This document shows positions 1-11,501 of a stretch of 34,068 nucleotides of DNA, piece after piece. The DNA lies in the IMG/VR virus record IMGVR_UViG_3300046028_007444, positions 1-34,068 of that record. One strand, written 5' to 3'. A model generated the notes under the pieces. The model was given only the letters and a program-made list of their open reading frames with translations. It had not been told where the DNA came from and did no database searches. The DNA comes from a virus. The first letter of the stretch is position 1. Each line of letters opens with the position of its first letter. The translations under genes and the position numbers were made by a program.

Positions 1-296
1 GGGAACTTTATGGATATCTAATCCCAGACACAGTACAAAAAGACTTAGCTTCTTTAAAGAAATTTAATAATAAGTGTAAGTTAATTTTTTCTCTTGAAAC
101 TGATGTTTCACCATTTGAATTATTACCTAATGTGGAAATTAGTGATAAAAATACAAATGAAATTTATGTTCCTGAAACAGCAGATAATGCTCAAGATCCA
201 AGATTTAGATCTGCAAATGCACCATCTGATGATCCTAATTTATCAACAATAAGAATAGAACCAAATACAAATAATTCTACAAATTTTGGTATTTAG
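1..296 (+). CDS. C-terminal fragment of unidentified phage protein
   Basis: The window opens inside a reading frame whose codons start at position 3 and which ends with TAG at 294-296, giving about 97 residues. The visible part begins ELYGYLIPDTVQKDLASL and ends with a low-complexity, Asn/Asp/Pro-rich tail (ending NNSTNFGI). I do not recognise a domain. It lies directly before the fibre genes on the same strand and is followed after 11 bases by a late-promoter-like motif, so it is probably a virion or baseplate protein. That role comes from position only. Confidence 0.6.
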   Translation, partial: ELYGYLIPDTVQKDLASLKKFNNKCKLIFSLETDVSPFELLPNVEISDKNTNEIYVPETADNAQDPRFRSANAPSDDPNLSTIRIEPNTNNSTNFGI

Positions 297-307
297 AAAA
301 AATAAAA

Positions 308-318
308 AATATTTATTA
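308..318 (+). promoter_or_regulatory. Late-promoter-like motif upstream of fibre gene A
   Basis: AATATTTATTA lies 36 bases before the start codon at 344, in the short gap after the upstream stop. It matches the core shared by the other promoter-like sites of this window. No -35-like element is apparent. Confidence 0.45.
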
Positions 319-343
319 CATATATAATAATTGAAAGTATAAA

Positions 344-3300
344 ATGGCCAGTAACGCTAGATTTTTAGACCAAATATCAATTGGGAGTTTTCAGTCAACC
401 GGTGGAGGAAGTGGCACAGATGGCACTTCAGGTACTTCAGGTACTTCCGGTATAGGTGGAGCAGTTAATATTTACTACACAAGTTCATTAGTTGTATCAA
501 ATGTTGCAACATTAAACTTTACAGGTAGTGGGGTTTTTGTTGAAGCGTCTGGTTCAAATGGTGCTACTATTACAATTACTGGTACTGGTGGTGGTTCTGG
601 TTCTTCAGGTTCTTCAGGTTCTTCAGGAACTTCAGGCACAAGTGGTACTTCAGGTACATCAGGTATAGGTTCTTCAGGTACTTCAGGTACAGATGGTTCA
701 TCTGGTACAAGTGGTACTTCAGGTATCGGTTCTTCAGGCACATCAGGTACTTCAGGTACAGATGGCACTTCAGGTACTTCAGGTGTAGGCACATCAGGTA
801 CCAGCGGCACATCTGGAACAGATGGTACTTCAGGTACATCAGGTACAGGCTCTTCAGGTACTTCAGGAACATCTGGTACAGATGGTTCTTCCGGTACTTC
901 AGGTATCGGTTCTTCAGGCACATCAGGTACTTCAGGTACAGATGGTTCATCTGGTACTTCAGGTGTAGGTACATCAGGAACAAGTGGTACTTCAGGTACA
1001 GATGGTTCATCTGGCACTTCAGGCGTAGGCACATCAGGTACAAGTGGTACTTCGGGTGCTGATGGTACTTCAGGTACTTCTGGTATTAATGGTACAAGTG
1101 GCACTTCTGGTACATCAGGTGAAGGAACTTCAGGAACAAGTGGTACCTCAGGTACTTCAGGCATAGGCTCTTCAGGATCATCTGGTACAAGTGGTACTTC
1201 AGGTGAAACTGGTACTAGCGGTACCTCAGGTACTTCAGGAGCAGGTTCTGCTATTACAATTTCAGACGAAAATTTTGTCTTAACAACAAACGCTACACTA
1301 ATTAACTTTACAGGATCAGGTGTAGTTGCAGAAACTGGCAGTAATCCAGGAGAAGTTAACGTTACTATTGGTACTACAATTTATTATACGGGCTCACTCG
1401 TTGATACCAATATCGGTGCGTTCTACTTTACTGGTAGTGGTGTACAAGTTGAATCAACAGGATCAGGTACAGCAGTATTAGTAACTATTACAGGAGGCAC
1501 TTCAGGAGACTCAGGATCTTCTGGTACTTCAGGCACAAGTGGTACTTCAGGTGAAACTGGTACTTCAGGTACATCAGGAGAATCAGGTACTAGTGGCACT
1601 TCAGGTACTGATGGTTCATCAGGAACTTCTGGCACTTCTGGTATAGGTACTTCGGGTACATCAGGTACATCAGGAATTTCAGGTACATCCGGTACTTCAG
1701 GTGAGTCTGGTACTTCAGGTACCTCTGGAGAATCTGGTACAAGTGGAACAAGTGGTGAATCTGGTACTTCAGGTACAAGTGGAATTTCAGGAACATCAGG
1801 CACATCAGGAGAATCAGGTACTAGTGGTACCTCAGGTACAGATGGTTCATCAGGAACTTCTGGGATTAATGGTACTTCGGGTACAAGTGGCACTTCAGGA
1901 GAAGCAGGTACTTCAGGTACATCAGGTATAGATGGCACTTCTGGAACAAGTGGTTCAAGTGGAACTTCAGGTATAGGTACTTCAGGAACCTCAGGCACAT
2001 CAGGATTATCAGGTGTAAATGGTACATCTGGAACATCAGGCTCAAGTGGTGAATCCGGAACTTCAGGAACAAGTGGCACTTCAGGTACCGGTGGTACTTC
2101 TGGTACAAGTGGTACAGGTGGTACTTCAGGTACCTCAGGTTCTTCAGGTTTAAGTGGTATAAATGGTACTTCGGGCACAAGCGGTACCTCAGGTACAGAT
2201 GGTTCATCAGGAACATCAGGAACAGATGGTTCTTCAGGCACTTCTGGTACCTCTGGTACCTCTGGTACAGATGGTTCATCTGGTACAAGTGGAACAAGCG
2301 GATCTTCAGGTTTAAGTGGTATAAATGGTACTTCTGGAACTAGTGGTACAGATGGTACTTCAGGTACATCAGGTACAGATGGTTCAAGTGGTACTTCAGG
2401 TACAGGTGGTACTTCTGGTACAAGTGGTACAGATGGCACTTCAGGTACTAGTGGTAGTTCAGGCCTTTCAGGAATTAATGGAACCTCTGGTACAAGTGGT
2501 ACAGATGGTTCTTCAGGAACATCAGGTACAGATGGCTCATCAGGCACAAGTGGTACAAGTGGTACAAGTGGTTCATCAGGAACTTCAGGTACTGATGGCT
2601 CAAGTGGCACTTCAGGTAGTTCTGGTTTGTCTGGTATAAACGGAACAAGCGGCACATCAGGAACTTCAGGAACAGATGGTTCATCTGGTACTTCAGGTAC
2701 AGATGGTAGTTCAGGTATAAGCGGAACATCAGGCACATCTGGTACAGATGGTTCATCTGGTACAAGTGGCACTTCAGGCTCTTCAGGCCTTTCAGGTATA
2801 AACGGAACAAGTGGCACTTCAGGTACTGATGGCTCAAGTGGCACTTCAGGTACAGATGGTAGTTCAGGTACATCTGGTTCATCAGGAACTAGTGGTTCTT
2901 CTGGTACATCTGGTACAGATGGTTCAAGTGGTACATCAGGTTCATCAGGTTTAAGCGGTATTAATGGAACCTCAGGTACAAGTGGTACCTCAGGTACTGA
3001 TGGCTCAAGCGGTACTTCAGGTACAGACGGTTCTTCAGGTACTTCTGGCACAAGTGGTTCATCAGGCACATCTGGTACAGATGGTTCATCTGGCACTTCA
3101 GGCTCTTCAGGCCTTTCAGGTATAAACGGAACAAGCGGTACTTCTGGTACTTCAGGAACTGATGGCTCTTCGGGTACAAGCGGTGAATCAGGTACAAGCG
3201 GTTCTTCGGGTACTTCAGGTACAGACGGATCTTCAGGTACAAGCGGAACAAGTGGAAGTTCGGGATTAAGTGGTATTAATGGTACTTCAGGTACTAGTGG

Positions 3301-6300
3301 TTCATCAGGTACAAGTGGTACCGATGGTTCTTCAGGTACTTCGGGTACAGATGGTTCTAGTGGCACTTCTGGTACTTCGGGTACAGATGGTTCTTCTGGT
3401 ACCTCTGGTTCATCTGGTCTTTCAGGTATAAATGGTACATCAGGTACTTCAGGCACTTCTGGTACAGATGGTTCATCTGGTACAAGTGGTGAATCCGGAA
3501 CATCTGGCTCATCTGGTACTTCTGGTACAGATGGTTCTTCAGGCACAAGCGGAACCAGCGGATCTTCAGGTTTATCCGGTATAAACGGCACCTCAGGTAC
3601 AAGTGGTTCATCAGGAACCTCAGGTGAATCCGGCACAAGTGGTACTTCAGGTACTGATGGTTCAAGCGGTACTTCAGGTACAGATGGCTCTTCAGGTACT
3701 TCAGGTACATCTGGTTCAAGTGGTTCATCAGGAACATCTGGATCTTCAGGTTCATCAGGAACTTCAGGGACAGATGGTTCATCTGGCACCTCAGGTACAG
3801 ATGGTTCTTCGGGTACAAGTGGCACTTCTGGTACAAGTGGTACAGATGGTACTTCAGGTACTAGTGGCACATCAGGTAGCTCAGGTCTTTCAGGTATAAA
3901 TGGCACTTCAGGTACAAGTGGTTCATCAGGTACTTCAGGTACAGATGGTTCTTCAGGTACTTCAGGTACTAGTGGTAGTTCAGGTTCATCTGGTACAAGC
4001 GGCACAGATGGTTCATCAGGTACATCAGGTAGTTCAGGCTCATCAGGCACAAGTGGTAGTTCAGGCTCATCAGGTACTAGCGGTTCTTCAGGAACTTCAG
4101 GTACAGACGGATCTTCAGGAACTAGTGGCTCAAGTGGTACATCTGGTTCATCTGGTACAAGTGGTACAGATGGTTCTTCAGGTACAAGCGGAACAAGTGG
4201 TTCTTCTGGTTTATCAGGTATAAACGGAACAAGTGGTACTTCTGGAACTTCAGGTTCAAGTGGTACAGATGGTAGCTCAGGTACTTCAGGCACTAGTGGT
4301 AGCTCAGGTAGTTCAGGATCTTCAGGAACATCTGGTACAGATGGTTCTTCAGGCACTTCAGGTAGTTCTGGTTCATCTGGAACTTCGGGTTCAAGTGGCT
4401 CATCAGGAACATCAGGTTCAAGCGGTACCTCAGGTACAGATGGTTCATCAGGAACTAGTGGTACAAGTGGTAGCTCAGGTTCTTCAGGAACAAGTGGTAC
4501 TTCAGGTAGCTCAGGAACAAGTGGTTCTTCTGGCTTAAGTGGTATTAATGGTACTTCAGGTACTTCAGGCACAAGCGGTACAGATGGCTCATCTGGTACT
4601 TCAGGCAGCTCAGGATCATCTGGTTCATCTGGTACTTCAGGTACAGATGGCTCAAGTGGTACTTCAGGTAGTTCAGGCTCTAGTGGAACTTCAGGTTCTA
4701 GTGGTTCATCAGGAACTAGTGGTTCCTCAGGTACATCTGGTACAGATGGCTCATCTGGTACTTCAGGATCTTCAGGAACATCAGGTAGCTCAGGCTCATC
4801 AGGTACTTCAGGAAGTTCAGGCACTTCAGGTACATCTGGATCTTCAGGTTTAAGTGGTATTAATGGTACTTCAGGTACTTCGGGTACAAGTGGTACAGAT
4901 GGTTCATCTGGCACTTCAGGTAGCTCAGGTTCTTCAGGTAGCTCAGGTACTTCAGGTACAGATGGTTCATCAGGAACAAGTGGTTCTTCAGGTTCATCTG
5001 GTACATCAGGTTCATCAGGTTCATCAGGAACAAGCGGTTCATCAGGTACATCAGGTACAGACGGATCTTCAGGTACAAGTGGAACCTCAGGTAGTTCAGG
5101 CTCATCAGGTTCAAGTGGAACTAGTGGTTCTTCAGGTACTTCAGGTACTTCAGGATCATCAGGTCTTTCAGGTATAAACGGAACTTCAGGTACTTCAGGT
5201 TCATCTGGTTCATCAGGTACCTCAGGTACGGATGGCTCTTCAGGTACTAGTGGAACATCAGGTTCTTCAGGTTCAAGCGGTAGTTCAGGTTCAAGCGGCA
5301 CTTCAGGATCTTCAGGTTCTTCAGGAACAAGTGGTACAAGTGGTACTTCAGGTTCTTCAGGTTCAAGTGGTACATCTGGTACAGATGGTTCATCTGGTAC
5401 AAGTGGTAGCTCGGGCTCATCAGGCAGTTCAGGTACTTCAGGTACATCTGGCTCTTCAGGAACATCAGGTTCTTCAGGTTTAAGCGGTATAAACGGAACT
5501 TCAGGTACTAGCGGTACATCAGGCAGTTCAGGTAGTTCAGGTTCATCAGGAACAAGTGGTTCATCTGGTACTTCAGGAACTAGTGGTTCAAGTGGCTCTT
5601 CAGGTTCAAGCGGAACTTCAGGTTCAAGCGGAACATCTGGTTCAAGTGGTAGTTCAGGTTCTAGTGGCTCATCAGGAACTAGTGGTACAGATGGCTCATC
5701 TGGTACTTCAGGTTCATCAGGAACATCAGGCAGCTCAGGTTCATCAGGAACTAGCGGAACTTCAGGTTCTTCAGGAACATCTGGTTCATCAGGCCTTTCA
5801 GGTATAAATGGTACTTCAGGTACAAGTGGTACTTCCGGTTCAAGTGGTTCAAGTGGCTCTTCAGGTACATCAGGTTCAAGCGGTTCATCAGGAACTTCAG
5901 GAACTAGCGGCTCATCAGGATCTTCAGGTAGCTCAGGTTCATCAGGAACTTCTGGCTCAAGCGGTACATCAGGTACTAGTGGAAGTTCTGGTTCATCTGG
6001 TTCATCAGGAACATCAGGCACTTCAGGTTCAAGCGGAACATCAGGCACATCAGGATCATCAGGTTCATCTGGTACCTCAGGTACATCTGGATCATCAGGT
6101 TTAAGTGGTATTAATGGTACTTCTGGAACAAGTGGCTCATCTGGAACTTCAGGTTCAAGTGGCTCATCAGGTACAAGTGGTAGCTCAGGTTCTTCAGGTA
6201 CTTCAGGTTCTTCAGGAACTTCTGGTTCAAGTGGCTCAAGTGGCTCTTCAGGTTCATCAGGTACTTCTGGTACTAGTGGTTCATCAGGTACTTCAGGTAC

Positions 6301-8272
6301 AAGTGGTTCTTCTGGTTCATCAGGTTCTTCAGGCTCATCAGGAACAAGTGGTTCATCTGGTACTTCAGGTACAAGTGGCTCTTCAGGTTCATCTGGTTCA
6401 AGTGGTTCATCAGGAACATCAGGTTCAAGTGGTACCTCAGGAACTAGCGGAAGCTCTGGTTCATCAGGTTCAAGCGGTAGTTCAGGTACTTCAGGCAGTT
6501 CAGGTACTTCAGGTACTAGTGGCTCTTCAGGCTCATCAGGTAGCTCAGGTTCATCTGGTACAAGTGGCTCATCAGGTTTAAGTGGTATTAACGGTACATC
6601 AGGAACTTCAGGTAGTTCAGGTTCATCTGGTTCAAGTGGTTCATCCGGTACTTCAGGTACAAGTGGTTCTTCAGGAACATCAGGCTCATCAGGCAGCTCA
6701 GGTTCTAGTGGTTCATCAGGAACTAGCGGAAGCTCAGGTTCGTCTGGTACTTCAGGATCTTCAGGCAGCTCTGGTTCTTCAGGCTCATCAGGAACATCTG
6801 GTTCTAGTGGTACTTCAGGAACTTCAGGTACTTCAGGTAGTTCAGGTTCATCAGGTTCAAGTGGAAGTTCAGGCTCATCAGGTACTTCAGGTTCAAGCGG
6901 AACATCAGGTACTAGTGGAAGTTCTGGTTCTTCAGGTAGTTCAGGCTCTTCAGGAACTAGTGGTTCATCAGGAACTTCAGGCTCTTCAGGTACAAGTGGC
7001 AGCTCAGGCTCATCTGGTTCAAGCGGAACATCTGGTTCTTCAGGTTTATCAGGTATAAACGGAACTAGTGGTACTTCAGGTTCATCAGGTTCATCAGGTA
7101 GTTCAGGTTCTTCAGGAACATCTGGCTCAAGTGGCTCATCTGGTACTTCAGGCTCATCAGGCTCATCAGGTTCATCAGGCACGTCAGGAAGTTCAGGTTC
7201 ATCAGGTACTAGTGGCTCTTCTGGATCTTCAGGTAGCTCAGGCTCATCAGGCACAAGTGGTAGTTCAGGCTCTTCTGGTACATCAGGTTCAAGTGGCTCT
7301 TCAGGTAGCTCAGGCTCATCAGGAACTAGTGGTTCTTCAGGCTCCTCTGGTACTTCAGGCAGTTCAGGATCTTCTGGCAGTTCAGGCTCATCAGGTTCAT
7401 CAGGAACTTCAGGTTCATCAGGAACTTCAGGTTCATCAGGTACAAGTGGCTCAAGTGGTAGCTCAGGCTCATCTGGTTCAAGCGGCTCTTCTGGAACATC
7501 TGGTTCTTCAGGTTTATCAGGTGTAAATGGCACTTCAGGAACATCAGGTTCTTCAGGTTCATCAGGTATAGGCATTAGTGGTACATCAGGCTCTTCAGGT
7601 ACAAGCGGTTCATCAGGTTCATCCGGTTCTAGTGGTACTAGCGGTTCTAGTGGCTCATCAGGTTCATCAGGTACGTCAGGCGCTGCTACTATAAACAACA
7701 ATACTAACAACTACGTATTAACCGCAACTGGTACCGCTGGTCTAATTAATGGTGAAGCTAACTTAACATTTACTGGCACAACATTAGGAGTTAACGGAGA
7801 TATTAGTGTTCAAGGTGGCATTGATATGAACAATACTGATGTTAGTAATGTTAGAAACATTACTATGGATGGTACTGGTAATATTGATGGTGCCGGAACT
7901 TCTAATATTAATAACTTTAATGAAATCAATGGTAACGTTAAAAACTTTGATATACCACACCCTTCAAAAGAAGGATGGAGACTTCGCTACTCAGTGCTTG
8001 AGGGACCAGAAACTGGTGTGTATATTAGAGGTAAAGTAGAAGGAGATGGAGTAATTACATTACCTGATTACTGGAAAGATTTAGTATACCATGATAGCCT
8101 ATCAGTACAATTAACACCTATTGGAAAATCATGTACTCACTACGTATTATCAGCGTCAGTTGAACAAGTCGTGGTAGCATGTGAATGTGGAGAAGTAAAC
8201 GCTTATTACGTAGTATTTGCAGAAAGAAAAGTAGATCCGAAATTAATAGTTGAATATCCCGTAAAAGGCTAA
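344..8272 (+). CDS. Giant Gly-Thr-Ser collagen-like tail fibre protein (fibre A)
   Basis: A 2642-residue protein, probably a trimeric fibre on the virion. Residues 1-39 form a short head that starts [12 protein letters not shown]. Residues about 40-84 and 302-385 hold three copies of a beta-rich module with the core NFTGSGV or FYFTGSGV. The rest, about 85-301 and 386-2445, is Gly-X-Y triplets, mostly GTS, GSS and GTD, with no Pro, Lys or Arg. About 22 copies of [10 protein letters not shown] or [10 protein letters not shown] punctuate it, and GIG, GVG and GEG dipeptide interruptions occur near the N-terminus. Residues about 2446-2642 form a folded end containing [20 protein letters not shown] and QLTPIGK, a C-terminal domain I know from fibre proteins of marine T4-like phages. 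The start is the first ATG after a promoter-like motif. Ser/Thr at nearly every X and Y position makes it a plausible O-glycosylation target for the enzymes encoded at 14936-21704. Confidence 0.85.
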   Translation: MASNARFLDQISIGSFQSTGGGSGTDGTSGTSGTSGIGGAVNIYYTSSLVVSNVATLNFTGSGVFVEASGSNGATITITGTGGGSGSSGSSGSSGTSGTSGTSGTSGIGSSGTSGTDGSSGTSGTSGIGSSGTSGTSGTDGTSGTSGVGTSGTSGTSGTDGTSGTSGTGSSGTSGTSGTDGSSGTSGIGSSGTSGTSGTDGSSGTSGVGTSGTSGTSGTDGSSGTSGVGTSGTSGTSGADGTSGTSGINGTSGTSGTSGEGTSGTSGTSGTSGIGSSGSSGTSGTSGETGTSGTSGTSGAGSAITISDENFVLTTNATLINFTGSGVVAETGSNPGEVNVTIGTTIYYTGSLVDTNIGAFYFTGSGVQVESTGSGTAVLVTITGGTSGDSGSSGTSGTSGTSGETGTSGTSGESGTSGTSGTDGSSGTSGTSGIGTSGTSGTSGISGTSGTSGESGTSGTSGESGTSGTSGESGTSGTSGISGTSGTSGESGTSGTSGTDGSSGTSGINGTSGTSGTSGEAGTSGTSGIDGTSGTSGSSGTSGIGTSGTSGTSGLSGVNGTSGTSGSSGESGTSGTSGTSGTGGTSGTSGTGGTSGTSGSSGLSGINGTSGTSGTSGTDGSSGTSGTDGSSGTSGTSGTSGTDGSSGTSGTSGSSGLSGINGTSGTSGTDGTSGTSGTDGSSGTSGTGGTSGTSGTDGTSGTSGSSGLSGINGTSGTSGTDGSSGTSGTDGSSGTSGTSGTSGSSGTSGTDGSSGTSGSSGLSGINGTSGTSGTSGTDGSSGTSGTDGSSGISGTSGTSGTDGSSGTSGTSGSSGLSGINGTSGTSGTDGSSGTSGTDGSSGTSGSSGTSGSSGTSGTDGSSGTSGSSGLSGINGTSGTSGTSGTDGSSGTSGTDGSSGTSGTSGSSGTSGTDGSSGTSGSSGLSGINGTSGTSGTSGTDGSSGTSGESGTSGSSGTSGTDGSSGTSGTSGSSGLSGINGTSGTSGSSGTSGTDGSSGTSGTDGSSGTSGTSGTDGSSGTSGSSGLSGINGTSGTSGTSGTDGSSGTSGESGTSGSSGTSGTDGSSGTSGTSGSSGLSGINGTSGTSGSSGTSGESGTSGTSGTDGSSGTSGTDGSSGTSGTSGSSGSSGTSGSSGSSGTSGTDGSSGTSGTDGSSGTSGTSGTSGTDGTSGTSGTSGSSGLSGINGTSGTSGSSGTSGTDGSSGTSGTSGSSGSSGTSGTDGSSGTSGSSGSSGTSGSSGSSGTSGSSGTSGTDGSSGTSGSSGTSGSSGTSGTDGSSGTSGTSGSSGLSGINGTSGTSGTSGSSGTDGSSGTSGTSGSSGSSGSSGTSGTDGSSGTSGSSGSSGTSGSSGSSGTSGSSGTSGTDGSSGTSGTSGSSGSSGTSGTSGSSGTSGSSGLSGINGTSGTSGTSGTDGSSGTSGSSGSSGSSGTSGTDGSSGTSGSSGSSGTSGSSGSSGTSGSSGTSGTDGSSGTSGSSGTSGSSGSSGTSGSSGTSGTSGSSGLSGINGTSGTSGTSGTDGSSGTSGSSGSSGSSGTSGTDGSSGTSGSSGSSGTSGSSGSSGTSGSSGTSGTDGSSGTSGTSGSSGSSGSSGTSGSSGTSGTSGSSGLSGINGTSGTSGSSGSSGTSGTDGSSGTSGTSGSSGSSGSSGSSGTSGSSGSSGTSGTSGTSGSSGSSGTSGTDGSSGTSGSSGSSGSSGTSGTSGSSGTSGSSGLSGINGTSGTSGTSGSSGSSGSSGTSGSSGTSGTSGSSGSSGSSGTSGSSGTSGSSGSSGSSGSSGTSGTDGSSGTSGSSGTSGSSGSSGTSGTSGSSGTSGSSGLSGINGTSGTSGTSGSSGSSGSSGTSGSSGSSGTSGTSGSSGSSGSSGSSGTSGSSGTSGTSGSSGSSGSSGTSGTSGSSGTSGTSGSSGSSGTSGTSGSSGLSGINGTSGTSGSSGTSGSSGSSGTSGSSGSSGTSGSSGTSGSSGSSGSSGSSGTSGTSGSSGTSGTSGSSGSSGSSGSSGTSGSSGTSGTSGSSGSSGSSGSSGTSGSSGTSGTSGSSGSSGSSGSSGTSGSSGTSGTSGSSGSSGSSGSSGTSGSSGLSGINGTSGTSGSSGSSGSSGSSGTSGTSGSSGTSGSSGSSGSSGSSGTSGSSGSSGTSGSSGSSGSSGSSGTSGSSGTSGTSGTSGSSGSSGSSGSSGSSGTSGSSGTSGTSGSSGSSGSSGSSGTSGSSGTSGSSGTSGSSGSSGSSGTSGSSGLSGINGTSGTSGSSGSSGSSGSSGTSGSSGSSGTSGSSGSSGSSGTSGSSGSSGTSGSSGSSGSSGSSGTSGSSGSSGTSGSSGSSGSSGSSGTSGSSGSSGTSGSSGSSGSSGSSGSSGTSGSSGTSGSSGTSGSSGSSGSSGSSGSSGTSGSSGLSGVNGTSGTSGSSGSSGIGISGTSGSSGTSGSSGSSGSSGTSGSSGSSGSSGTSGAATINNNTNNYVLTATGTAGLINGEANLTFTGTTLGVNGDISVQGGIDMNNTDVSNVRNITMDGTGNIDGAGTSNINNFNEINGNVKNFDIPHPSKEGWRLRYSVLEGPETGVYIRGKVEGDGVITLPDYWKDLVYHDSLSVQLTPIGKSCTHYVLSASVEQVVVACECGEVNAYYVVFAERKVDPKLIVEYPVKG
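1499..7680 (+). repeat. Long in-frame Gly-X-Y triplet repeat region of fibre A
   Basis: Nine-base units encoding Gly-Thr-Ser, Gly-Ser-Ser and Gly-Thr-Asp run for about 6.2 kb (residues about 386-2445). Synonymous codons vary constantly: GGT/GGA/GGC, ACT/ACA/ACC and TCA/TCT/AGT/AGC. The DNA is therefore much less repetitive than the protein. Composition drifts along the array: GTD triplets are common at first, the last Asp is residue 1783 (base 5690), and the following 660 or so residues have no charge. A similar shorter array lies at about 597-1249. Confidence 0.9.
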
Positions 8273-8281
8273 TATTTATTA
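8271..8281 (+). promoter_or_regulatory. Late-promoter-like motif upstream of fibre gene B
   Basis: AATATTTATTA overlaps the stop codon of fibre gene A and lies 24 bases before the ATG at 8295. It has the same core as the other sites. Confidence 0.45.
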
Positions 8282-8294
8282 GTATATATAAAAG

Positions 8295-11200
8295 ATGGCA
8301 AAAAACGTACAGATAATACCAAAATCAGGTAGCTTAAATTTCCAAGATACTGCTGTAGGTAAAGAAATTAAATTTGATTTTGCATCAGCGGGTCAATTAA
8401 CAATCAAAAGTGGTTCTGTTAACATTGCTACTATTGATAGTGGCAGTTTAGCCATTGCTAATAATGCTACTTTTGTATTACCTGTTGTAGGATCCTCTCC
8501 TTCTTCACCAATCCCAGGACAAGTTTGGTTTAATAGTGGTACAAATACTTTAGAAGTAGAAGGTACAGCTGGAACCATAACAGGTGGTGGTCCTCAAGGT
8601 CCAATTGGTCCTCAAGGTCCACAAGGCCCACAAGGTCCTATTGGTCCTATTGGACCACAAGGCCCTATTGGAGCACAAGGTCCCATAGGCCCTATTGGTC
8701 CTATTGGTCCTCAGGGCCCTATCGGTCCTATCGGCCCTACAGGTCCTATTGGTCCTATTGGCCCACAGGGTCCTATCGGCCCTATTGGCCCTATCGGTCC
8801 TCAAGGTCCAATTGGTCCTATCGGTCCTACAGGTCCTCAAGGCCCACAAGGCCCAATTGGCCCCATTGGTCCACAGGGTCCTATTGGTGCTCAAGGCCCA
8901 ATTGGTCCTATCGGTCCTACAGGTCCTATCGGCCCACAAGGTCCAATCGGTCCTCAAGGTCCAATTGGTCCACAAGGTCCTATAGGTAACCAAGGCCCTA
9001 TTGGCCCAATTGGTCCTACGGGTCCTATCGGTCCTCAAGGTCCTATTGGTCCAATTGGTCCTATCGGTCCGATTGGTCCTATCGGCCCACAAGGTCCTAT
9101 TGGTCCAATTGGTCCAACTGGTCCAATTGGCCCTCAAGGTCCCATAGGTCCTATCGGCCCCATCGGTCCTATTGGTCCAATTGGTCCTCAAGGTCCCATA
9201 GGTCCAATTGGCCCAACTGGCCCTATAGGTCCACAAGGTCCTATTGGAGCTCAAGGCCCAATTGGTCCTATAGGTCCTATCGGTCCTCAAGGTCCAATCG
9301 GTCCAATTGGCCCAACTGGTCCTATTGGCCCACAAGGTCCTATAGGTGCACAAGGTCCTATTGGACCTAAAGGAGACAACCAAGCTCCGGGCCCTATCGG
9401 TCCTATTGGTCCGATTGGCCCCCAAGGCCCTATTGGTCCAATTGGTCCAACTGGTCCGATCGGTCCACAAGGTCCCATAGGTCCTATAGGCCCTATTGGC
9501 CCTATTGGTCCTCAAGGTCCTCAAGGTCCTATAGGTCCTATCGGTCCTACAGGTCCAATTGGTCCTCAAGGTCCTATTGGAGCTCAAGGCCCTATTGGTC
9601 CCATTGGTCCTATTGGCCCACAGGGTCCTATTGGCCCAATTGGTCCTACTGGCCCGATTGGTCCACAAGGTCCTATTGGAGTACAAGGTCCTATTGGACC
9701 TAAAGGAGATAACCAAGCACCTGGTCCTCAAGGTCCTATTGGACCTATCGGCCCTCAAGGTCCAATTGGTCCTATCGGACCAACTGGTCCAATCGGCCCA
9801 CAAGGTCCTATCGGTCCTATCGGTCCTATTGGCCCACAGGGTCCTCAAGGAAACCAAGGCCCTATCGGTCCTATTGGTCCTACAGGTCCTATAGGTCCAC
9901 AAGGTCCTATTGGAGCTCAAGGCCCAATTGGTCCTATTGGTCCAATCGGCCCACAAGGTCCTATCGGTCCTATCGGTCCTACAGGTCCTATTGGCCCCCA
10001 AGGTCCAATTGGTAATATTGGTCCTATAGGTCCTATTGGTCCTATCGGACCCCAAGGCCCTATTGGCCCTATCGGTCCTACAGGTCCTATTGGTCCTCAA
10101 GGTCCAATTGGTAATATTGGTCCTATTGGCCCTATTGGCCCAATTGGTCCTCAAGGCCCTATCGGTCCTATTGGTCCTACGGGTCCAATTGGTCCTCAAG
10201 GTCCTATTGGAGTACAAGGTCCTATTGGTCCTAAAGGAGACAACCAAGCACCTGGCCCCATTGGTCCTATCGGTCCTATTGGTCCTCAAGGTCCTATCGG
10301 CCCCATTGGTCCTACTGGACCTATTGGCCCTCAAGGTCCTATTGGTCCTATTGGTCCAATTGGTCCACAAGGTCCACAAGGTAACCAAGGTCCTATTGGT
10401 CCTATAGGACCTACTGGCCCCATTGGTCCTATTGGTCCTATTGGTCCTCAAGGTCCAATTGGTAATATTGGCCCCATTGGTCCACAAGGTCCTATTGGCC
10501 CTATTGGTCCTACAGGCCCTATTGGTCCTCAAGGTCCTATTGGTCCAATCGGTCCAATTGGTAACATTGGTCCAATTGGTCCTCAAGGTCCAATCGGTCC
10601 AATTGGCCCAACTGGTCCTATTGGCCCTCAAGGTCCTATTGGTAATATTGGTCCCATAGGTCCTATTGGTCCTATTGGTCCACAGGGTCCTATTGGTCCA
10701 ATCGGTCCAACTGGTCCTATTGGCCCTCAAGGCCCTATTGGCGCTCAAGGCCCAATTGGACCTAAAGGAGATAATCAAGCTCCAGGCCCCCAAGGCCCTA
10801 TTGGTCCTATCGGCCCACAGGGTCCTATCGGTCCTATTGGTCCTACAGGTCCTATTGGTGTGCAAGGTCCAATTGGTAATATCGGTCCTATAGGTCCTCA
10901 AGGTCCCCAAGGTAATATTGGCCCTATTGGCCCAATTGGTCCTACAGGCCCTATTGGTCCTCAAGGTCCAATTGGTAATATTGGTCCTATTGGCCCTATC
11001 GGACCTATTGGTGCACAAGGTCCTATTGGTCCTATTGGCCCTACAGGTCCTATTGGCCCCCAAGGTCCAATTGGTAATATTGGCCCCATTGGACCACAAG
11101 GCCCTCAAGGTAATATTGGTCCTATTGGCCCTATCGGTCCTACAGGCCCTATTGGTCCTCAAGGTCCTATTGGTCCTATTGGCCCAACTGGTCCTATTGG

Positions 11201-11495
11201 AAATATAGGCCCACAAGGTATTCAGGGTCCTATTGGTCCTGTTGGTGCATCTGGTGCTCAAGGTCCTATTGGTAACATTGGACCCATTGGCCCACAAGGT
11301 CCTATTGGCCCTTCAGGTGCTACAGGCGCTATTGGTCCTATTGGTCCTATTGGTCCTCAAGGCCCCATTGGTCCTCAGGGCCCAGCAGGTAATAATGCAC
11401 CAACTGGAGTTACTACAACTTTTGCTCTTAATACTAGTGGAGGTAACCCTTCATTTAATTATGTAGCCGGAGTATTAACAGCTTATAACCCTTAA
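8295..11495 (+). CDS. Gly-Pro-X collagen-like fibre protein (fibre B)
   Basis: A 1066-residue protein. Residues 1 to about 97 form an N-terminal cap starting [16 protein letters not shown], homologous to that of the next gene. Residues about 98-1031 are almost unbroken Gly-X-Y triplets, with Pro at X and mainly Ile, Gln, Thr, Asn or Ala at Y (GPI, GPQ, GPT). The last 35 residues form a short tail ending GVLTAYNP. The only lysines of the collagen region are K359, K470, K647 and K824, each in [11 protein letters not shown]. There Lys is at Y before Gly, and a Gln-Ala-Pro triplet interrupts the Gly pattern. X-Lys-Gly is the site used by collagen lysyl hydroxylases, and K-G-D is also a known triple-helix-stabilising salt-bridge motif. 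A fully helical rod would be roughly 270 nm long at 0.29 nm per residue. It is probably a trimeric virion fibre whose partner or receptor is unknown. Confidence 0.85.
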   Translation: MAKNVQIIPKSGSLNFQDTAVGKEIKFDFASAGQLTIKSGSVNIATIDSGSLAIANNATFVLPVVGSSPSSPIPGQVWFNSGTNTLEVEGTAGTITGGGPQGPIGPQGPQGPQGPIGPIGPQGPIGAQGPIGPIGPIGPQGPIGPIGPTGPIGPIGPQGPIGPIGPIGPQGPIGPIGPTGPQGPQGPIGPIGPQGPIGAQGPIGPIGPTGPIGPQGPIGPQGPIGPQGPIGNQGPIGPIGPTGPIGPQGPIGPIGPIGPIGPIGPQGPIGPIGPTGPIGPQGPIGPIGPIGPIGPIGPQGPIGPIGPTGPIGPQGPIGAQGPIGPIGPIGPQGPIGPIGPTGPIGPQGPIGAQGPIGPKGDNQAPGPIGPIGPIGPQGPIGPIGPTGPIGPQGPIGPIGPIGPIGPQGPQGPIGPIGPTGPIGPQGPIGAQGPIGPIGPIGPQGPIGPIGPTGPIGPQGPIGVQGPIGPKGDNQAPGPQGPIGPIGPQGPIGPIGPTGPIGPQGPIGPIGPIGPQGPQGNQGPIGPIGPTGPIGPQGPIGAQGPIGPIGPIGPQGPIGPIGPTGPIGPQGPIGNIGPIGPIGPIGPQGPIGPIGPTGPIGPQGPIGNIGPIGPIGPIGPQGPIGPIGPTGPIGPQGPIGVQGPIGPKGDNQAPGPIGPIGPIGPQGPIGPIGPTGPIGPQGPIGPIGPIGPQGPQGNQGPIGPIGPTGPIGPIGPIGPQGPIGNIGPIGPQGPIGPIGPTGPIGPQGPIGPIGPIGNIGPIGPQGPIGPIGPTGPIGPQGPIGNIGPIGPIGPIGPQGPIGPIGPTGPIGPQGPIGAQGPIGPKGDNQAPGPQGPIGPIGPQGPIGPIGPTGPIGVQGPIGNIGPIGPQGPQGNIGPIGPIGPTGPIGPQGPIGNIGPIGPIGPIGAQGPIGPIGPTGPIGPQGPIGNIGPIGPQGPQGNIGPIGPIGPTGPIGPQGPIGPIGPTGPIGNIGPQGIQGPIGPVGASGAQGPIGNIGPIGPQGPIGPSGATGAIGPIGPIGPQGPIGPQGPAGNNAPTGVTTTFALNTSGGNPSFNYVAGVLTAYNP
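8588..11390 (+). repeat. Gly-Pro-X collagen triplet region of fibre B
   Basis: About 2.8 kb of nine-base units (GGT CCT ATT, GGT CCA CAA, GGT CCT ACA and synonyms). It is locally GC-richer than the surrounding phage DNA because of the Gly and Pro codons. Higher-order blocks are visible: the Lys-containing interruptions at 9369, 9702, 10233 and 10764 are separated by 333, 531 and 531 bases. Confidence 0.85.
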
Positions 11496-11501
11496 TAATC
11501 T

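Noticed and set aside
1423-7710. Antisense open frame of 2095 codons rich in Pro, Glu, Val and Asp
   Set aside because: It is the mirror of the Gly-Thr/Ser-Ser codon repeat: the reverse strand of GGT, ACT and TCA units contains no stops in one phase. It has no promoter, no folded ends and no independent composition.
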